From NCBI GenBank assembly GCA_964577665.1, contig CAZOBD010000002.1, forward strand, positions 1 through 64,000: DNA of 64,000 bases, in the 5' to 3' direction. Every line of letters starts with the position of its first letter. The first letter of the stretch is position 1. The DNA is from CAYVTD01 sp964577665 (GTDB lineage Bacteria > Bacteroidota > Ignavibacteria > Kapaibacteriales > UBA2268). This document shows positions 17,260-24,857 of this stretch, piece after piece. The notes below the pieces were generated by a model, which was not told the DNA's origin, ran no database searches, and saw nothing but the letters and a program-made list of their open reading frames with translations. The translations under genes and the position numbers were made by a program.

Positions 17260-18711
17260 ATGATTCCACGCAAAACAAAAATTATCTGCACTATCGGACC
17301 CGCTACAAAAGGAGTCGATAATCTCGTCAAGCTAATCGAAAACGGTATGGACGCCGCGCGGCTGAATTTTTCTCACGGAACTCATGAAATACACAGGCAG
17401 AACATCGAAGATATACGAGACGCCTCTGAAATCACCGGCAAAGAAGTTGCAATTTTAATGGATCTGCAGGGCCCTAAAATCCGCACGGGAAAAATTGAAG
17501 GCGGTTCGGCGGTACTTGAAGACGGAGCAGAATTTATCATCACAGTTGATGATCTTGAATTTGGAAACTCTGAGCGGGTATGTACCTCTTACAAAAATTT
17601 AATTAATGAAGTTAAACCCGGCAAGACTATTCTGCTGGATGACGGATATATTATCCTAAATATCGAAGATATAAATGGCAGCAACATTATCACACGCGTG
17701 GAAAAAGGCGGAACGCTTAAAGACAACAAAGGTATTATCACTCCCGGGGTTTCCAGCGCTGCGCCCTCCCTCAGCCTGAAAGACATCGAAGACCTCAAAT
17801 TCGGAATGAAGCATGGAGTGGATGCAGTTGCCCTTTCCTTTGTCCGCTCCGAAAAAGACATTATGGAGCTTAAGACAGCTATGAAGCTGTTCGGCGGACC
17901 GTCGCTTCCTGTTATAGCAAAAATAGAGCGTTATGAAGGTTATGAAGATATTGAAGACATAATAGCCGAAGCTGACGGCATTATGGTTGCACGGGGCGAC
18001 CTCGGACTTGAAATGCCCGCAGAGCAGGTACCGGTTCTTCAAAAGGAAATTATCCGCAGGTGCAATCTGAAAGGCAAGCCGGTTATCGTAGCCACGCAGA
18101 TGCTTGAGTCCATGATACAAAACCCCCGCCCTACCCGCGCCGAAGCAAGCGATGTGGCAAACGCCGTTATAGACGGCGCTGACTGCGTTATGCTTTCAGG
18201 CGAAACAAGCGTCGGTGCTTATCCTTTCGATGCCGTGGATTACATGAACCGGATTATCAGAATAGTTGAAGACCAGTACTATTCAAAAGACAGAAAAACA
18301 TTCCTGATGCGCCACAACGAACCTGCTATAGAATTCAACGGCCATCCGAACGACATTTCCGATGCCCTCGGAAGAGCTTCATGCGTAATTGCCGAGCAGA
18401 TTGATGCATCGGCAGTCATTTCGCTTACGATGTCCGGATACACTGCTAATAACATTGCAAAATACCGCACCCGCATTCCAATAATAGCACTGACCGACAG
18501 CCGCGATACTGTCCGGTTTTTGTCATTTGTATGGGGAGTTACCCGTATTTTGGTGCCTGAAGTGAAAGATACTCAAAGCATCTTTCTGGAGCTGGGAGAA
18601 ATTGTCCGCAATCTCGATTACATCGACTCCGGAGATCATGTCGTTTTCGTAGCAGGATTATCCTCCGGGAAAGTTATGCCGCAGAACATGCTCAAAGTAT
18701 ATCAGGTGTAA
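17260..18711 (+). CDS. pyk: Pyruvate kinase
   Basis: Final ATP-forming step of glycolysis: phosphoenolpyruvate + ADP to pyruvate + ATP. 483 residues, standard length. TKIICTIGPATKG at the start, DAARLNFSHGTHE (substrate Arg and Asn), LMDLQGPKIRTG, then the B domain. The active-site lysine lies in PVIAKIERYEG, the metal-site Glu in the same segment and Asp in MVARGDLGLEMP, and KPVIVATQMLESMI with PTRAEASDVANAV follows. The C-terminal allosteric domain is present. It is apparently monocistronic. Confidence 0.97.
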   Translation: MIPRKTKIICTIGPATKGVDNLVKLIENGMDAARLNFSHGTHEIHRQNIEDIRDASEITGKEVAILMDLQGPKIRTGKIEGGSAVLEDGAEFIITVDDLEFGNSERVCTSYKNLINEVKPGKTILLDDGYIILNIEDINGSNIITRVEKGGTLKDNKGIITPGVSSAAPSLSLKDIEDLKFGMKHGVDAVALSFVRSEKDIMELKTAMKLFGGPSLPVIAKIERYEGYEDIEDIIAEADGIMVARGDLGLEMPAEQVPVLQKEIIRRCNLKGKPVIVATQMLESMIQNPRPTRAEASDVANAVIDGADCVMLSGETSVGAYPFDAVDYMNRIIRIVEDQYYSKDRKTFLMRHNEPAIEFNGHPNDISDALGRASCVIAEQIDASAVISLTMSGYTANNIAKYRTRIPIIALTDSRDTVRFLSFVWGVTRILVPEVKDTQSIFLELGEIVRNLDYIDSGDHVVFVAGLSSGKVMPQNMLKVYQV

Positions 18712-18739
18712 TCTCATTAGTCCATATATTCTAGTCATC

Positions 18740-18935
18740 TAAAAACCGCTTACGCCAGACACGTTGTCCTGAATGAGCGGAGCGAATTCAGGACAACGGT
18801 TAGTATAAAAATAGTAGCCGACTGCGTGACAATTTCCTGTCAAGATACAAGAAAGTTGAAGCGGGCTACATAGCGAAAACCTTACTGGAAGCCGTTCACC
18901 CGCCTTAAGCTATATGCTTTGTTGTACACAGGCTT
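18740..18935. repeat. Cassette-boundary element R1 (attC-like)
   Basis: Structured non-coding stretch just downstream of a minus-strand lipoprotein remnant. It holds an inverted repeat, CGTTGTCCTGAAT/ATTCAGGACAACG (18763-18800), and shares several blocks in order with a second copy at 20300-20490: CGCTTAC, CTGAATGAGCGGA, ACAACGG, and the 18-mer TTTCCTGTCAAGATACAA (18833-18850 here). It resembles a recombination site of an integron-like gene cassette. No integrase gene is in the window, so this is an inference from layout and repeats. Confidence 0.55.
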
Positions 18936-18936
18936 T

Positions 18937-19329
18937 TTATTTATACTTCTTTGATTTCAAAAATTCAGTGCGCTCGTTCAATTCGTCAGTCATTTTTATT
19001 TCAGTAGGTTTGGCTTCTAATAAAGTCCATGCCCTATTTCCAATGTCGCTGCTTTGAAGAACAATTGTATCTCCATATTCAGTCCAACCAATTGTCCATT
19101 TATTCGCGTCTCCAGCACCAGTATTCAATTCAGTTAGCTTGTTGTTATTCTTATCGAATAAGTGAATAATCACGTCTGCATAGTTTTCTGAGTTTCTGTT
19201 GGTCTGATTTACATTTGCTTGAATTTTAAATTTTCCAGTTGGCGATTTGATTATTTCACTTTCTTAGTCACTTAATAAGCAACTTGTTAAAATCAGGGTC
19301 AAAAATAAAAAAGCCAGTTTCCTGTTCAT
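18937..19329 (-). pseudogene. Small lipoprotein gene with in-frame stop
   Basis: Reading from the ATG at 19329 gives MNRKLAFLFLTLILTSC, a lipoprotein signal with lipobox LTSC. Codon 22 is TAA (19264-19266). The same frame then continues without a break to the stop at 18937: ESEIIKSPTGKFKIQANVNQ and on to ERTEFLKSKKYK, about 130 codons in all. The stop may be a real mutation or a sequencing error. The remaining 78-codon piece from the internal ATG at 19173 lacks a signal. The family is not recognised. It is the first member of a run of minus-strand cassette-like genes. Confidence 0.75.
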
Positions 19330-19349
19330 TTTTTTTCCTTGTGTACAAT

Positions 19350-19394
19350 AGCATGAGAGCTATGCGGAGTATTTCATATTCCGTATAGGTCTTT
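19350..19394. repeat. Cassette-boundary element B1
   Basis: 45 bases, 43 identical to 20225-20269. Starts AGCATGAGAGCTATGCGGAG and ends GTATAGGTCTTT. It lies between the lipoprotein remnant and the toxin gene. Confidence 0.8.
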
Positions 19395-19409
19395 ATTGGG
19401 CAAACGTAA

Positions 19410-19907
19410 TTATTCTTCTCCTACCTTTTTAAGAATCTCACTTTTGAGTTTTTCGCTTATCCAAACTTCCTTATCAGTTAATTCGTTTAGCAATGGTTTC
19501 AGTTTTTCAATCAATCCTACGGATTTTGCTTTTATAAGAATCCCAATTGTTCCTGTAACTTTTAAGTCCGCATGTTTTGCATGAAACCTGCCAAGCTTTT
19601 CATCAAGTATTATTAAATCGGCGTTTAGTTCCGTTGCCAATACAATTGCTTCTGCTTCTCCTACATCTAAATCCAGAAAATATTTTACAGCTTGTTTGTC
19701 TTGTATTTCAATGATGTTTATCCAATCAATTCTGGATAAATCTTTGTAATACCCTTTTGATTTTCCCGCTTCAATCTCGTTATATACAGCTGATGGAATA
19801 TAAATCTGCTCATAAAGTTTTTGCAACAATCCCATCCGATTTAGTTTAAGTAGAGATATAATCGGCGTAGTATTTGAAACAATCTTAGGCATTTGCAATA
19901 TCTTCAT
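19410..19907 (-). CDS. DUF3368/PIN-like toxin candidate
   Basis: 165 residues. PIN-domain ribonuclease fold of the DUF3368 type: IVSNTTPIISLLKLNRMGLL at the start, IYIPSAVYNEIEAG in the middle, GEAEAIVLATELNADLIILDEKLGR with acidic active-site residues, then the characteristic VTGTIGILIKAKSVGLI. These proteins pair with UPF0175 antitoxins, exactly the gene that overlaps it upstream by 23 bases. Cleavage of RNA by the free toxin is the family expectation. Translation may begin at MPKIV (19892). Confidence 0.85.
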   Translation of the reverse strand: MKILQMPKIVSNTTPIISLLKLNRMGLLQKLYEQIYIPSAVYNEIEAGKSKGYYKDLSRIDWINIIEIQDKQAVKYFLDLDVGEAEAIVLATELNADLIILDEKLGRFHAKHADLKVTGTIGILIKAKSVGLIEKLKPLLNELTDKEVWISEKLKSEILKKVGEE

Positions 19908-20142
19908 TTAAGTCATCAGTTTCGTATCCACCAAGAACTGAAACATTATATTTGGCAAGTAATTCAAGAAAATCAAGTCTTGACAAACCTAAAACTCTTG
20001 CAGCAACTCCAGATGAAACTTTACCTAGTTCATATAACTTTACTAAGGAACTTGTTTTCATCTCTGATGCAAAATCCTTACCGCTAAGTCTCAACGTATT
20101 CGCTAATGACTCAGGATATTCAATATTTATCATTCCATTCAT
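19885..20142 (-). CDS. UPF0175 family antitoxin
   Basis: 85 residues. NIEYPESLANTLRLSG at the N-terminus, then a helix-turn-helix-like VKLYELGKVSSGVAARVLGLSRLDFLELLAKYNVSV, the UPF0175 signature. It is expected to bind the DUF3368 toxin and its own promoter. It is the first gene of the pair, with AGGAAAAT just before the ATG. The C-terminal coding end overlaps the toxin start. Confidence 0.88.
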   Translation of the reverse strand: MNGMINIEYPESLANTLRLSGKDFASEMKTSSLVKLYELGKVSSGVAARVLGLSRLDFLELLAKYNVSVLGGYETDDLNEDIANA

Positions 20143-20224
20143 AATATTTTCCTTTTTACAAAGATAACGAATTCAATGTCGATTTGATTGTTACTGTCGT
20201 TCTTTTTTTAAGTTTGCCGGTAAC

Positions 20225-20269
20225 AGCATGAGAGCTATGCGGAGTATTCCATATTCTGTATAGGTCTTT
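20225..20269. repeat. Cassette-boundary element B2
   Basis: Second copy of B1 (two mismatches in 45). It lies upstream of the toxin-antitoxin pair and is followed directly by element R2. Confidence 0.8.
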
Positions 20270-20299
20270 GTTGCCCGGAGTTCGCGGAGCGGACTCCCC

Positions 20300-20490
20300 G
20301 CTTACCCTCTGGCACGCCCGACTGAATGAGCGGAGGGGATTTGGAACAACGGTGGCGGTATGAAACGTTTGGCATTTCGAAGCACTTTCCTGTCAAGATA
20401 CAACAGCTTTTGATACGAGACGAAACACTCGATAACGCACTGACTGCCAAATGTTTTATATACGATGTTAAGGTGCAGTTTATTTTGGTT
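20300..20490. repeat. Cassette-boundary element R2 (attC-like)
   Basis: Shares ordered blocks with R1, including the 18-mer TTTCCTGTCAAGATACAA at 20386-20403. It has internal complementary words (TTTGGCA near 20369 and TGCCAAA near 20447) that could form a long imperfect hairpin. With B2 it fills the 378-base gap between the antitoxin and the membrane-protein gene; no gene is seen in it. Confidence 0.55.
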
Positions 20491-20520
20491 TTTCGAAATC
20501 ACAATCTTTATTTTTTATAA

Positions 20521-20898
20521 TTAGCTGATTGCAACAATTATGCTCGTTGTCATCTGAATCAAAGCAACTGGTGCCCAAATCCGTTCAATCTTACTTGGCG
20601 TTATTGTGTTCATTATGGTTCCAATGAAAAAAAAGATAACTACAAACCAAATTCCAATACCGGAAATTGTCTTGAGTTGAGGAAACATCAAGTCCGCTTC
20701 AGATAATACAATTGTTGCAATAAAGCTCAATAGAATCATATTGATTACCGCAACAATTCTCATTTTTGGTGGATACTTCCCCGGATATTTACCACCCATT
20801 GACGCTTTTCCCCATGGCAATCCTGCGGCTAAACATCCTTGAAAAAGGATAACAATCCCCGTAAATACAGTAAAAATTATTGCTGATATTGTTTCCAT
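20521..20898 (-). CDS. Small four-helix membrane protein, unknown function
   Basis: 125 residues with four predicted membrane segments (about 5-25, 46-66, 79-98, 108-124). A short charged loop between the first two reads GKASMGGKYPGKYPPKM. I do not recognise a characterised family; similar small proteins are common in cassette arrays. Its 5' end abuts a truncated PIN gene on the same strand, and the PIN frame runs into this gene's start region. That suggests insertion or recombination at this point. Confidence 0.6.
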   Translation of the reverse strand: METISAIIFTVFTGIVILFQGCLAAGLPWGKASMGGKYPGKYPPKMRIVAVINMILLSFIATIVLSEADLMFPQLKTISGIGIWFVVIFFFIGTIMNTITPSKIERIWAPVALIQMTTSIIVAIS

Positions 20899-20904
20899 AA
20901 AAAA

Positions 20905-21013
20905 TTAGTTTAATTCTTCCATCAATTAATAAATTATCAATGAATTCAAATCTTTTTGAGATCAGAAAACTTATCCAAAGATTGGTGTCAAGAATTACTT
21001 TCTTTCTTTTCAT
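20905..21013 (-). pseudogene. Truncated PIN-domain toxin
   Basis: The frame starts MKRKKVILDTNLWISFLISK, a PIN-domain N-terminus with the first catalytic Asp, and continues IDNLLIDGRIKLIF. After about 36 residues the homology stops, and the frame continues only as a shadow over the membrane-protein gene. A full PIN toxin has about 130-140 residues, so most of the active site is missing. It overlaps the end of an intact antitoxin gene by 26 bases, the usual layout of a toxin-antitoxin operon. Confidence 0.7.
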
Positions 21014-21218
21014 ATCTTGCTCTTCTTACATTCTCGACTTCGGCAGTTATTTCATCAAATGACGGTGCTTCATCTGAATCAATTCTAAATCTTTCAAGTA
21101 TTTCTTTTAATTCAGATTTATCCTTATCTTTTCTTATACGGATTAGGTCTAAATCAGCCAAACCATCGAGAAGTGATTTCGCCTTTGGATTCAATATGTC
21201 TATTCGAATTGTTTCCAT
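20988..21218 (-). CDS. Antitoxin-like protein paired with the truncated PIN toxin
   Basis: 76 residues from METIRIDILNPKAKSLLDGLADLDLI; a further upstream ATG (21272) would add 18 poorly conserved residues. The acidic C-terminal half ends DEITAEVENVRRARYEK. The pattern is typical of small antitoxins encoded in front of PIN toxins in Bacteroidota. With the toxin truncated it may be an orphan antitoxin able to neutralise a related toxin elsewhere; that is inference. Confidence 0.65.
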   Translation of the reverse strand: METIRIDILNPKAKSLLDGLADLDLIRIRKDKDKSELKEILERFRIDSDEAPSFDEITAEVENVRRARYEKKESNS

Positions 21219-21374
21219 TTTGTTTTTTTTATTAAGATACAAATCTTCCTTTTTGGGACGTAAGTGATACATTAAATTATATCTGCAAAATAAAAAGATT
21301 TCTTAAAAAAAGCAAATGTAATCTGCATAGCTCATGGCAGTTGATTTTTATTTCCGATTTTATTCAGGAATATT

Positions 21375-21382
21375 TATTTTTG
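21375..21382 (+). promoter_or_regulatory. Bacteroidota-type -7 element
   Basis: TATTTTTG (TAnnTTTG), 34 bases before the ATG of the TPR/AraC regulator. The -33 element is not clear. Confidence 0.4.
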
Positions 21383-21416
21383 TAAGCGAGATTATTTTTG
21401 AGTAATTATTAGAATA

Positions 21417-23117
21417 ATGAAACAAATGAAAGCGCTGAATATCTTAATAGTTTCCATAATCACCCTTATTAGCATGGGTTTTACTGCTTATGCTGATATT
21501 GAGAAGGATATTTTTGTAGATGAAATATCCGTTGACAGCATTCTGAAGGATTTGAAGGAAACAAGGAAGAACCTGCCCGGAAATATTGAAAGGGCGCATC
21601 AAACGGCAAAGCGCGTGAGCGGTCAATGCCTCGTTTTGGGAGTGGATTCGCTGATTGCGAAGTCCAATTTTAATCTTGCGATGGTATATTATTTCAAAGG
21701 TTACCACCGCGTGTCGGCGCGGTACTACCGTGAGGCGCTTGAATGCCGCTATGCAAAGGAAAATATCACTTTCCGGATGAACTGCCGAAATAATCTGGGT
21801 ATTAATTACGATATTCTGCAGGAGTTTGAAAATTCTCTGAAGTATTACCGACGCTCTCTTGCTTCTGCGAAAACCATCGGAGACTCCAGCGAGATATATG
21901 AGGTTTATATAAACATCGGTCTGGCTTATGGAAACCTTGACAGCACGGAAAAAGCAGAGCATTTCACCAAAAAGGCCCTCCGTTTTTTTGAAAAAGCCGC
22001 AGATAAGAAAAACATGGCGCTATGCCTTCAGAATTTGGCGAAGTTTCAGTTCAATAAGCAGAACTATCATACAGCTTTGCCGCTTAACCGGAGGACTTTG
22101 AAGCTGTTTCAGGAGCTCGAGGACGACTATATGACCGCCCAGACTTATCATAATATCTCTATTTTCCTTACTAAATTGAAGAAAGAAACCGAATCGAACA
22201 GATATATTGACACAGCTTTTGCTCTTATTAATGATTTCGGCGTACCCAATATTGAGGCTCGCTTCGATTTGACCAAAGCTTATAATTACAGAACACTTAA
22301 CAACTTCTCCAAAGCTGAGGAACTCCTTCTGAAGATAATTCCTGTCTTTATTGAATTTGAAGATTACGAAAGAACAAAGATGGCGTATCTGAATCTTATG
22401 CTCCTTTATGACGACATGAACAATGCCAAGCTCCACGATGCTTACTGGAAAAAATACGATTCCATTTCCAATGTTATCAGCCGCAGAAAGATAAGCAAAG
22501 CCATTGAAGAAAACATGATTATCAAGGAGATAGACAAAAATTTCGCCGCAGTTAAAAAGCAGAAAGAGAAAATTGCCGAAAACGAAAGGAACATCCTCAT
22601 TTTAATAATTATTTTAGTCGTTCTTTCTGCAGGAACTATTGGAATTTTAATGCTTTACCGCAGCCTCCGCCTCTCTTACAAGGCGCTTTACGAGAAAAAT
22701 CAGAAGGAAAATCTCACAAATCCCGTGGTATGCCCCGCGAAGGACGACGACGAAAGGTTAAAAGAGCTTTACAGGCAGATAGTTGAGCTGTTTGAGGCGG
22801 AAGAATTATACAAAAATTCGGAAATTACACTCCCCGGACTGGCGGAAAAGCTTGGCACAAACGAAAAATACATCTCGCAGGCGGTAAACAAGTACAGCGA
22901 CACCAATTTCAACGGCTTTGTGAACAAATACCGCATCGAAGAAGCTAAAAGACTGCTTGCCGACCCTGCTTTTTCCCACTATTCCATCGAATCTGTCTCA
23001 AATAAATGCGGATTCAGCCGCCGCATCACTTTCACCCGCGTTTTCAAATCCATGACCGAGCTTTCCCCAACGGCTTACAAGAAAATGGCGGAGACGAAAT
23101 ACAAAAAATCAGCTTGA
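21417..23117 (+). CDS. Membrane-bound TPR regulator with AraC-type DNA-binding domain
   Basis: 566 residues. A signal/anchor segment at 1-26 is followed by about six TPR-like helix pairs (60-340: SNFNLAMVYYFKGYHRVSARYY, NNLGINYDILQEFENSLKYY and similar). A coiled helix and one membrane segment (about 393-416, ILILIIILVVLSAGTIGILML) follow. The cytoplasmic C-terminal AraC/HTH_18 domain (about 455-560) has ITLPGLAEKLGTNEKYISQAVNKY and the second helix-turn-helix SIESVSNKCGFSRRITFTRVFKSMTELSPTAYKK. This layout, with an outside sensor and inside DNA binding on one chain, is common in Bacteroidota. The signal is unknown. The genes it controls cannot be inferred, as it has no plus-strand neighbour. 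Confidence 0.88.
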   Translation: MKQMKALNILIVSIITLISMGFTAYADIEKDIFVDEISVDSILKDLKETRKNLPGNIERAHQTAKRVSGQCLVLGVDSLIAKSNFNLAMVYYFKGYHRVSARYYREALECRYAKENITFRMNCRNNLGINYDILQEFENSLKYYRRSLASAKTIGDSSEIYEVYINIGLAYGNLDSTEKAEHFTKKALRFFEKAADKKNMALCLQNLAKFQFNKQNYHTALPLNRRTLKLFQELEDDYMTAQTYHNISIFLTKLKKETESNRYIDTAFALINDFGVPNIEARFDLTKAYNYRTLNNFSKAEELLLKIIPVFIEFEDYERTKMAYLNLMLLYDDMNNAKLHDAYWKKYDSISNVISRRKISKAIEENMIIKEIDKNFAAVKKQKEKIAENERNILILIIILVVLSAGTIGILMLYRSLRLSYKALYEKNQKENLTNPVVCPAKDDDERLKELYRQIVELFEAEELYKNSEITLPGLAEKLGTNEKYISQAVNKYSDTNFNGFVNKYRIEEAKRLLADPAFSHYSIESVSNKCGFSRRITFTRVFKSMTELSPTAYKKMAETKYKKSA

Positions 23118-23182
23118 TGGGAGCTCTCTTAAAGGACGGAACTGTTTAATTTAAATGATTTTATCGAATATTTATCTATTTA

Positions 23183-23557
23183 TTACTTCTCATAATATTT
23201 TACTAAAGGTAAATCTTTAAAATGTTTATCTAAAGTAAATACTTCAGCCGAATATTTCATTGCAGATGCGTAAATAATTGAGTCAGCAAGAGGTAATTTA
23301 TATTCTTTGCTGTACTTAGACGCATTTAATGCTAAAGAAAAATCCAGTTCTATTACTTTACCGTTGCGAAATGAATTTATGTAGGTATCTGCTAATTCTT
23401 TATTATAATCTAATGATAATTTCTTATGGACTTCAAAAACAACTATTGTCGGAACAATGAAATTCTTTTTCTTAAAATCCTCATTTCCCCGGATAATTTC
23501 GCCATAATCAGTCCCATTATAAAACTCAATCCAAAAAGAAGAATCAATCAAAATCAT
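23183..23557 (-). CDS. vapC: VapC-type PIN toxin
   Basis: 124 residues. PIN ribonuclease with Asp4 in MILIDSSFWIEFYNG, VPTIVVFEVHKKL with a conserved Glu, LPLADSIIYASAMKYSAEVFTLDKHFK with the distal acidic residues. Known members cut tRNA or rRNA when free of antitoxin. The start overlaps the antitoxin stop by four bases. Confidence 0.9.
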   Translation of the reverse strand: MILIDSSFWIEFYNGTDYGEIIRGNEDFKKKNFIVPTIVVFEVHKKLSLDYNKELADTYINSFRNGKVIELDFSLALNASKYSKEYKLPLADSIIYASAMKYSAEVFTLDKHFKDLPLVKYYEK

Positions 23558-23763
23558 ATCCTATCCTCATCTTCCCTTGGTATTTCTGTATTTTTAATCT
23601 TTAAAGTTCCGAAAAGATCTTCAATATTTTTTTGAGGGATAAACCTGATGGAACCGGAATCCAACTCAACCCGAAACTTCTGTCCCGGCACCGCTCCAAT
23701 CTGCTTCCGCATTTTATCGGGGATAACTATTTGATATTTCGAAGATAATGTTACTGTTTCCAT
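23554..23763 (-). CDS. vapB: AbrB/MazE-type antitoxin (VapB)
   Basis: 69 residues. SpoVT-AbrB swapped-hairpin domain: VTLSSKYQIVIPDKMRKQIGAVPGQKFRVEL. A flexible tail binds the toxin. First gene of the pair; expected to repress its own promoter. Confidence 0.9.
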   Translation of the reverse strand: METVTLSSKYQIVIPDKMRKQIGAVPGQKFRVELDSGSIRFIPQKNIEDLFGTLKIKNTEIPREDEDRI

Positions 23764-23903
23764 GATAATTTTCCAGTATAATAATTATTTATATTCTCTT
23801 TCAAGACGCAGATAATATAAGAATATTAACTTTTAATTTATGTCGTTAATAAAAATATTAAAAATCAATCGTATTTTATATTTTTAAAGGAATAATTAAA
23901 GTT
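23764..23903. other. AT-rich leader of vapBC/array B
   Basis: No gene seen. The vapBC promoter should lie here on the minus strand, but no clean TAnnTTTG was found. Confidence 0.5.
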
Positions 23904-24206
23904 TTAGAATGTGTTTCCGTCGCGTTAGAATGTGTTTCCGTCGCGTTAGAATGTGTTTCCGTCGCATTAAAATGTGCATCAGAAGCGTTCATACGTGCAT
24001 CAGAAGCGTTCATACGTGCATCAGAAGCGTTCATACGTGNNNNNNNNNNNNNNNNNNNNNNNNNNNNNNNNNNNNNNNNNNNNNNNNNNNNNNNNNNNNN
24101 NNNNNNNNNNNNNNNNNNNNNNNNNNNNNNNNNNNNNNNGCGTTCATACGTGCATCAGAAGCGTTCATACGTGCATCAGAAGCGTTCATACGTGCATCAG
24201 AAGCGT
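23904..24206. repeat. 21-bp tandem repeat array B (with 100-N gap)
   Basis: Strict 21-base period at 23904, 23925, 23946, 23967, 23988, 24009, 24030 and again after the gap (24040-24139). The first units carry TTAGAATGTGTTTCCGTCGC. From 23967 on they carry GTGCATCAGAAGCG followed by TTCATAC. The unit at 23967 is a hybrid of the two. The plus strand carries the core CATCAGAAGC. The N run is an assembly gap, so the true copy number is unknown and larger than the seven to eight visible units. Confidence 0.9.
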
Positions 24207-24235
24207 TTATATATATTTCATAGTGCTTAGTTATA

Positions 24236-24417
24236 GCTCCGTGAGCTTATGATGAATATCCGTGAGCTTATGATGAACATCCGTGAGCTTCTGATGCAGC
24301 TCCGTGAGCTTATGATGCAGCTCCGTGAGCCTATGATGAAGCTCCGTGAGCTTATGATGAACATCCGTGAGCTTATGATGCAGCTCCGTGAGCTTCTGTT
24401 GAACATGCGTGAGCTTA
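24236..24417. repeat. 21-bp tandem repeat array C
   Basis: Eight to nine units of 21 bases: CCGTGAGCTTATGATGAA plus CAT, with variants CTTCTGATGCAG. The minus strand carries CATCATAAGC/CATCAGAAGC, the same core that array B carries on the plus strand. So B and C are related arrays facing opposite ways, 30 bases apart. Confidence 0.9.
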
Positions 24418-24857
24418 ATATTTTCTAATATTTACTTCTTTTATAAAATAAAATCTATTAAATATAGGGAGAAATTTCTTGGATTTTTATTAAACTATGC
24501 TTGTAATTTTCGCGGTAATCTTAGAATATTATTAATTTTACTATAATTCAAGGACTAAGATTCATAATTTATTATAAAAGAATATTTTAATACAAATTTT
24601 TATGCATATTTTTGTCTTTGGAATATTATTTACAGCACCTTTAATTCCTGACTCTTGCAAATTTATTACTGAAAAAGATTGGCAGGATAAATTTGGCTAA
24701 GTTATTTAAACAAGAGACTTAGTAAGGGGCATAAATGATGCCGCGGAAAAAAATGAGGAGCCGCTGAGAGTGCTGTCCGGCAAAAAATATTTATCTTTTA
24801 AAGAAATATTTTTAAATTATATTTGAAAAAAGATGTTATTCATAATAGAAAAATGAT
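24418..24857. other. Non-coding stretch before the histidine kinase gene
   Basis: 440 AT-rich bases without a credible gene. A TATTTTTG word at 24607-24614 could be a -7 element, but it is 244 bases from the kinase ATG. Nothing else recognised. Confidence 0.5.

Noticed and set aside
23909..24223. Heptad-repeat peptides across array B and its gap
   Set aside because: Two frames are open at once, and the frame crosses a run of N. This is a repeat by-product, not a gene.
23904..24417. CRISPR array
   Set aside because: No alternation of fixed repeats with unique spacers of about 30 bases; units are 21 bases and directly abutting, and no cas genes are in the window.
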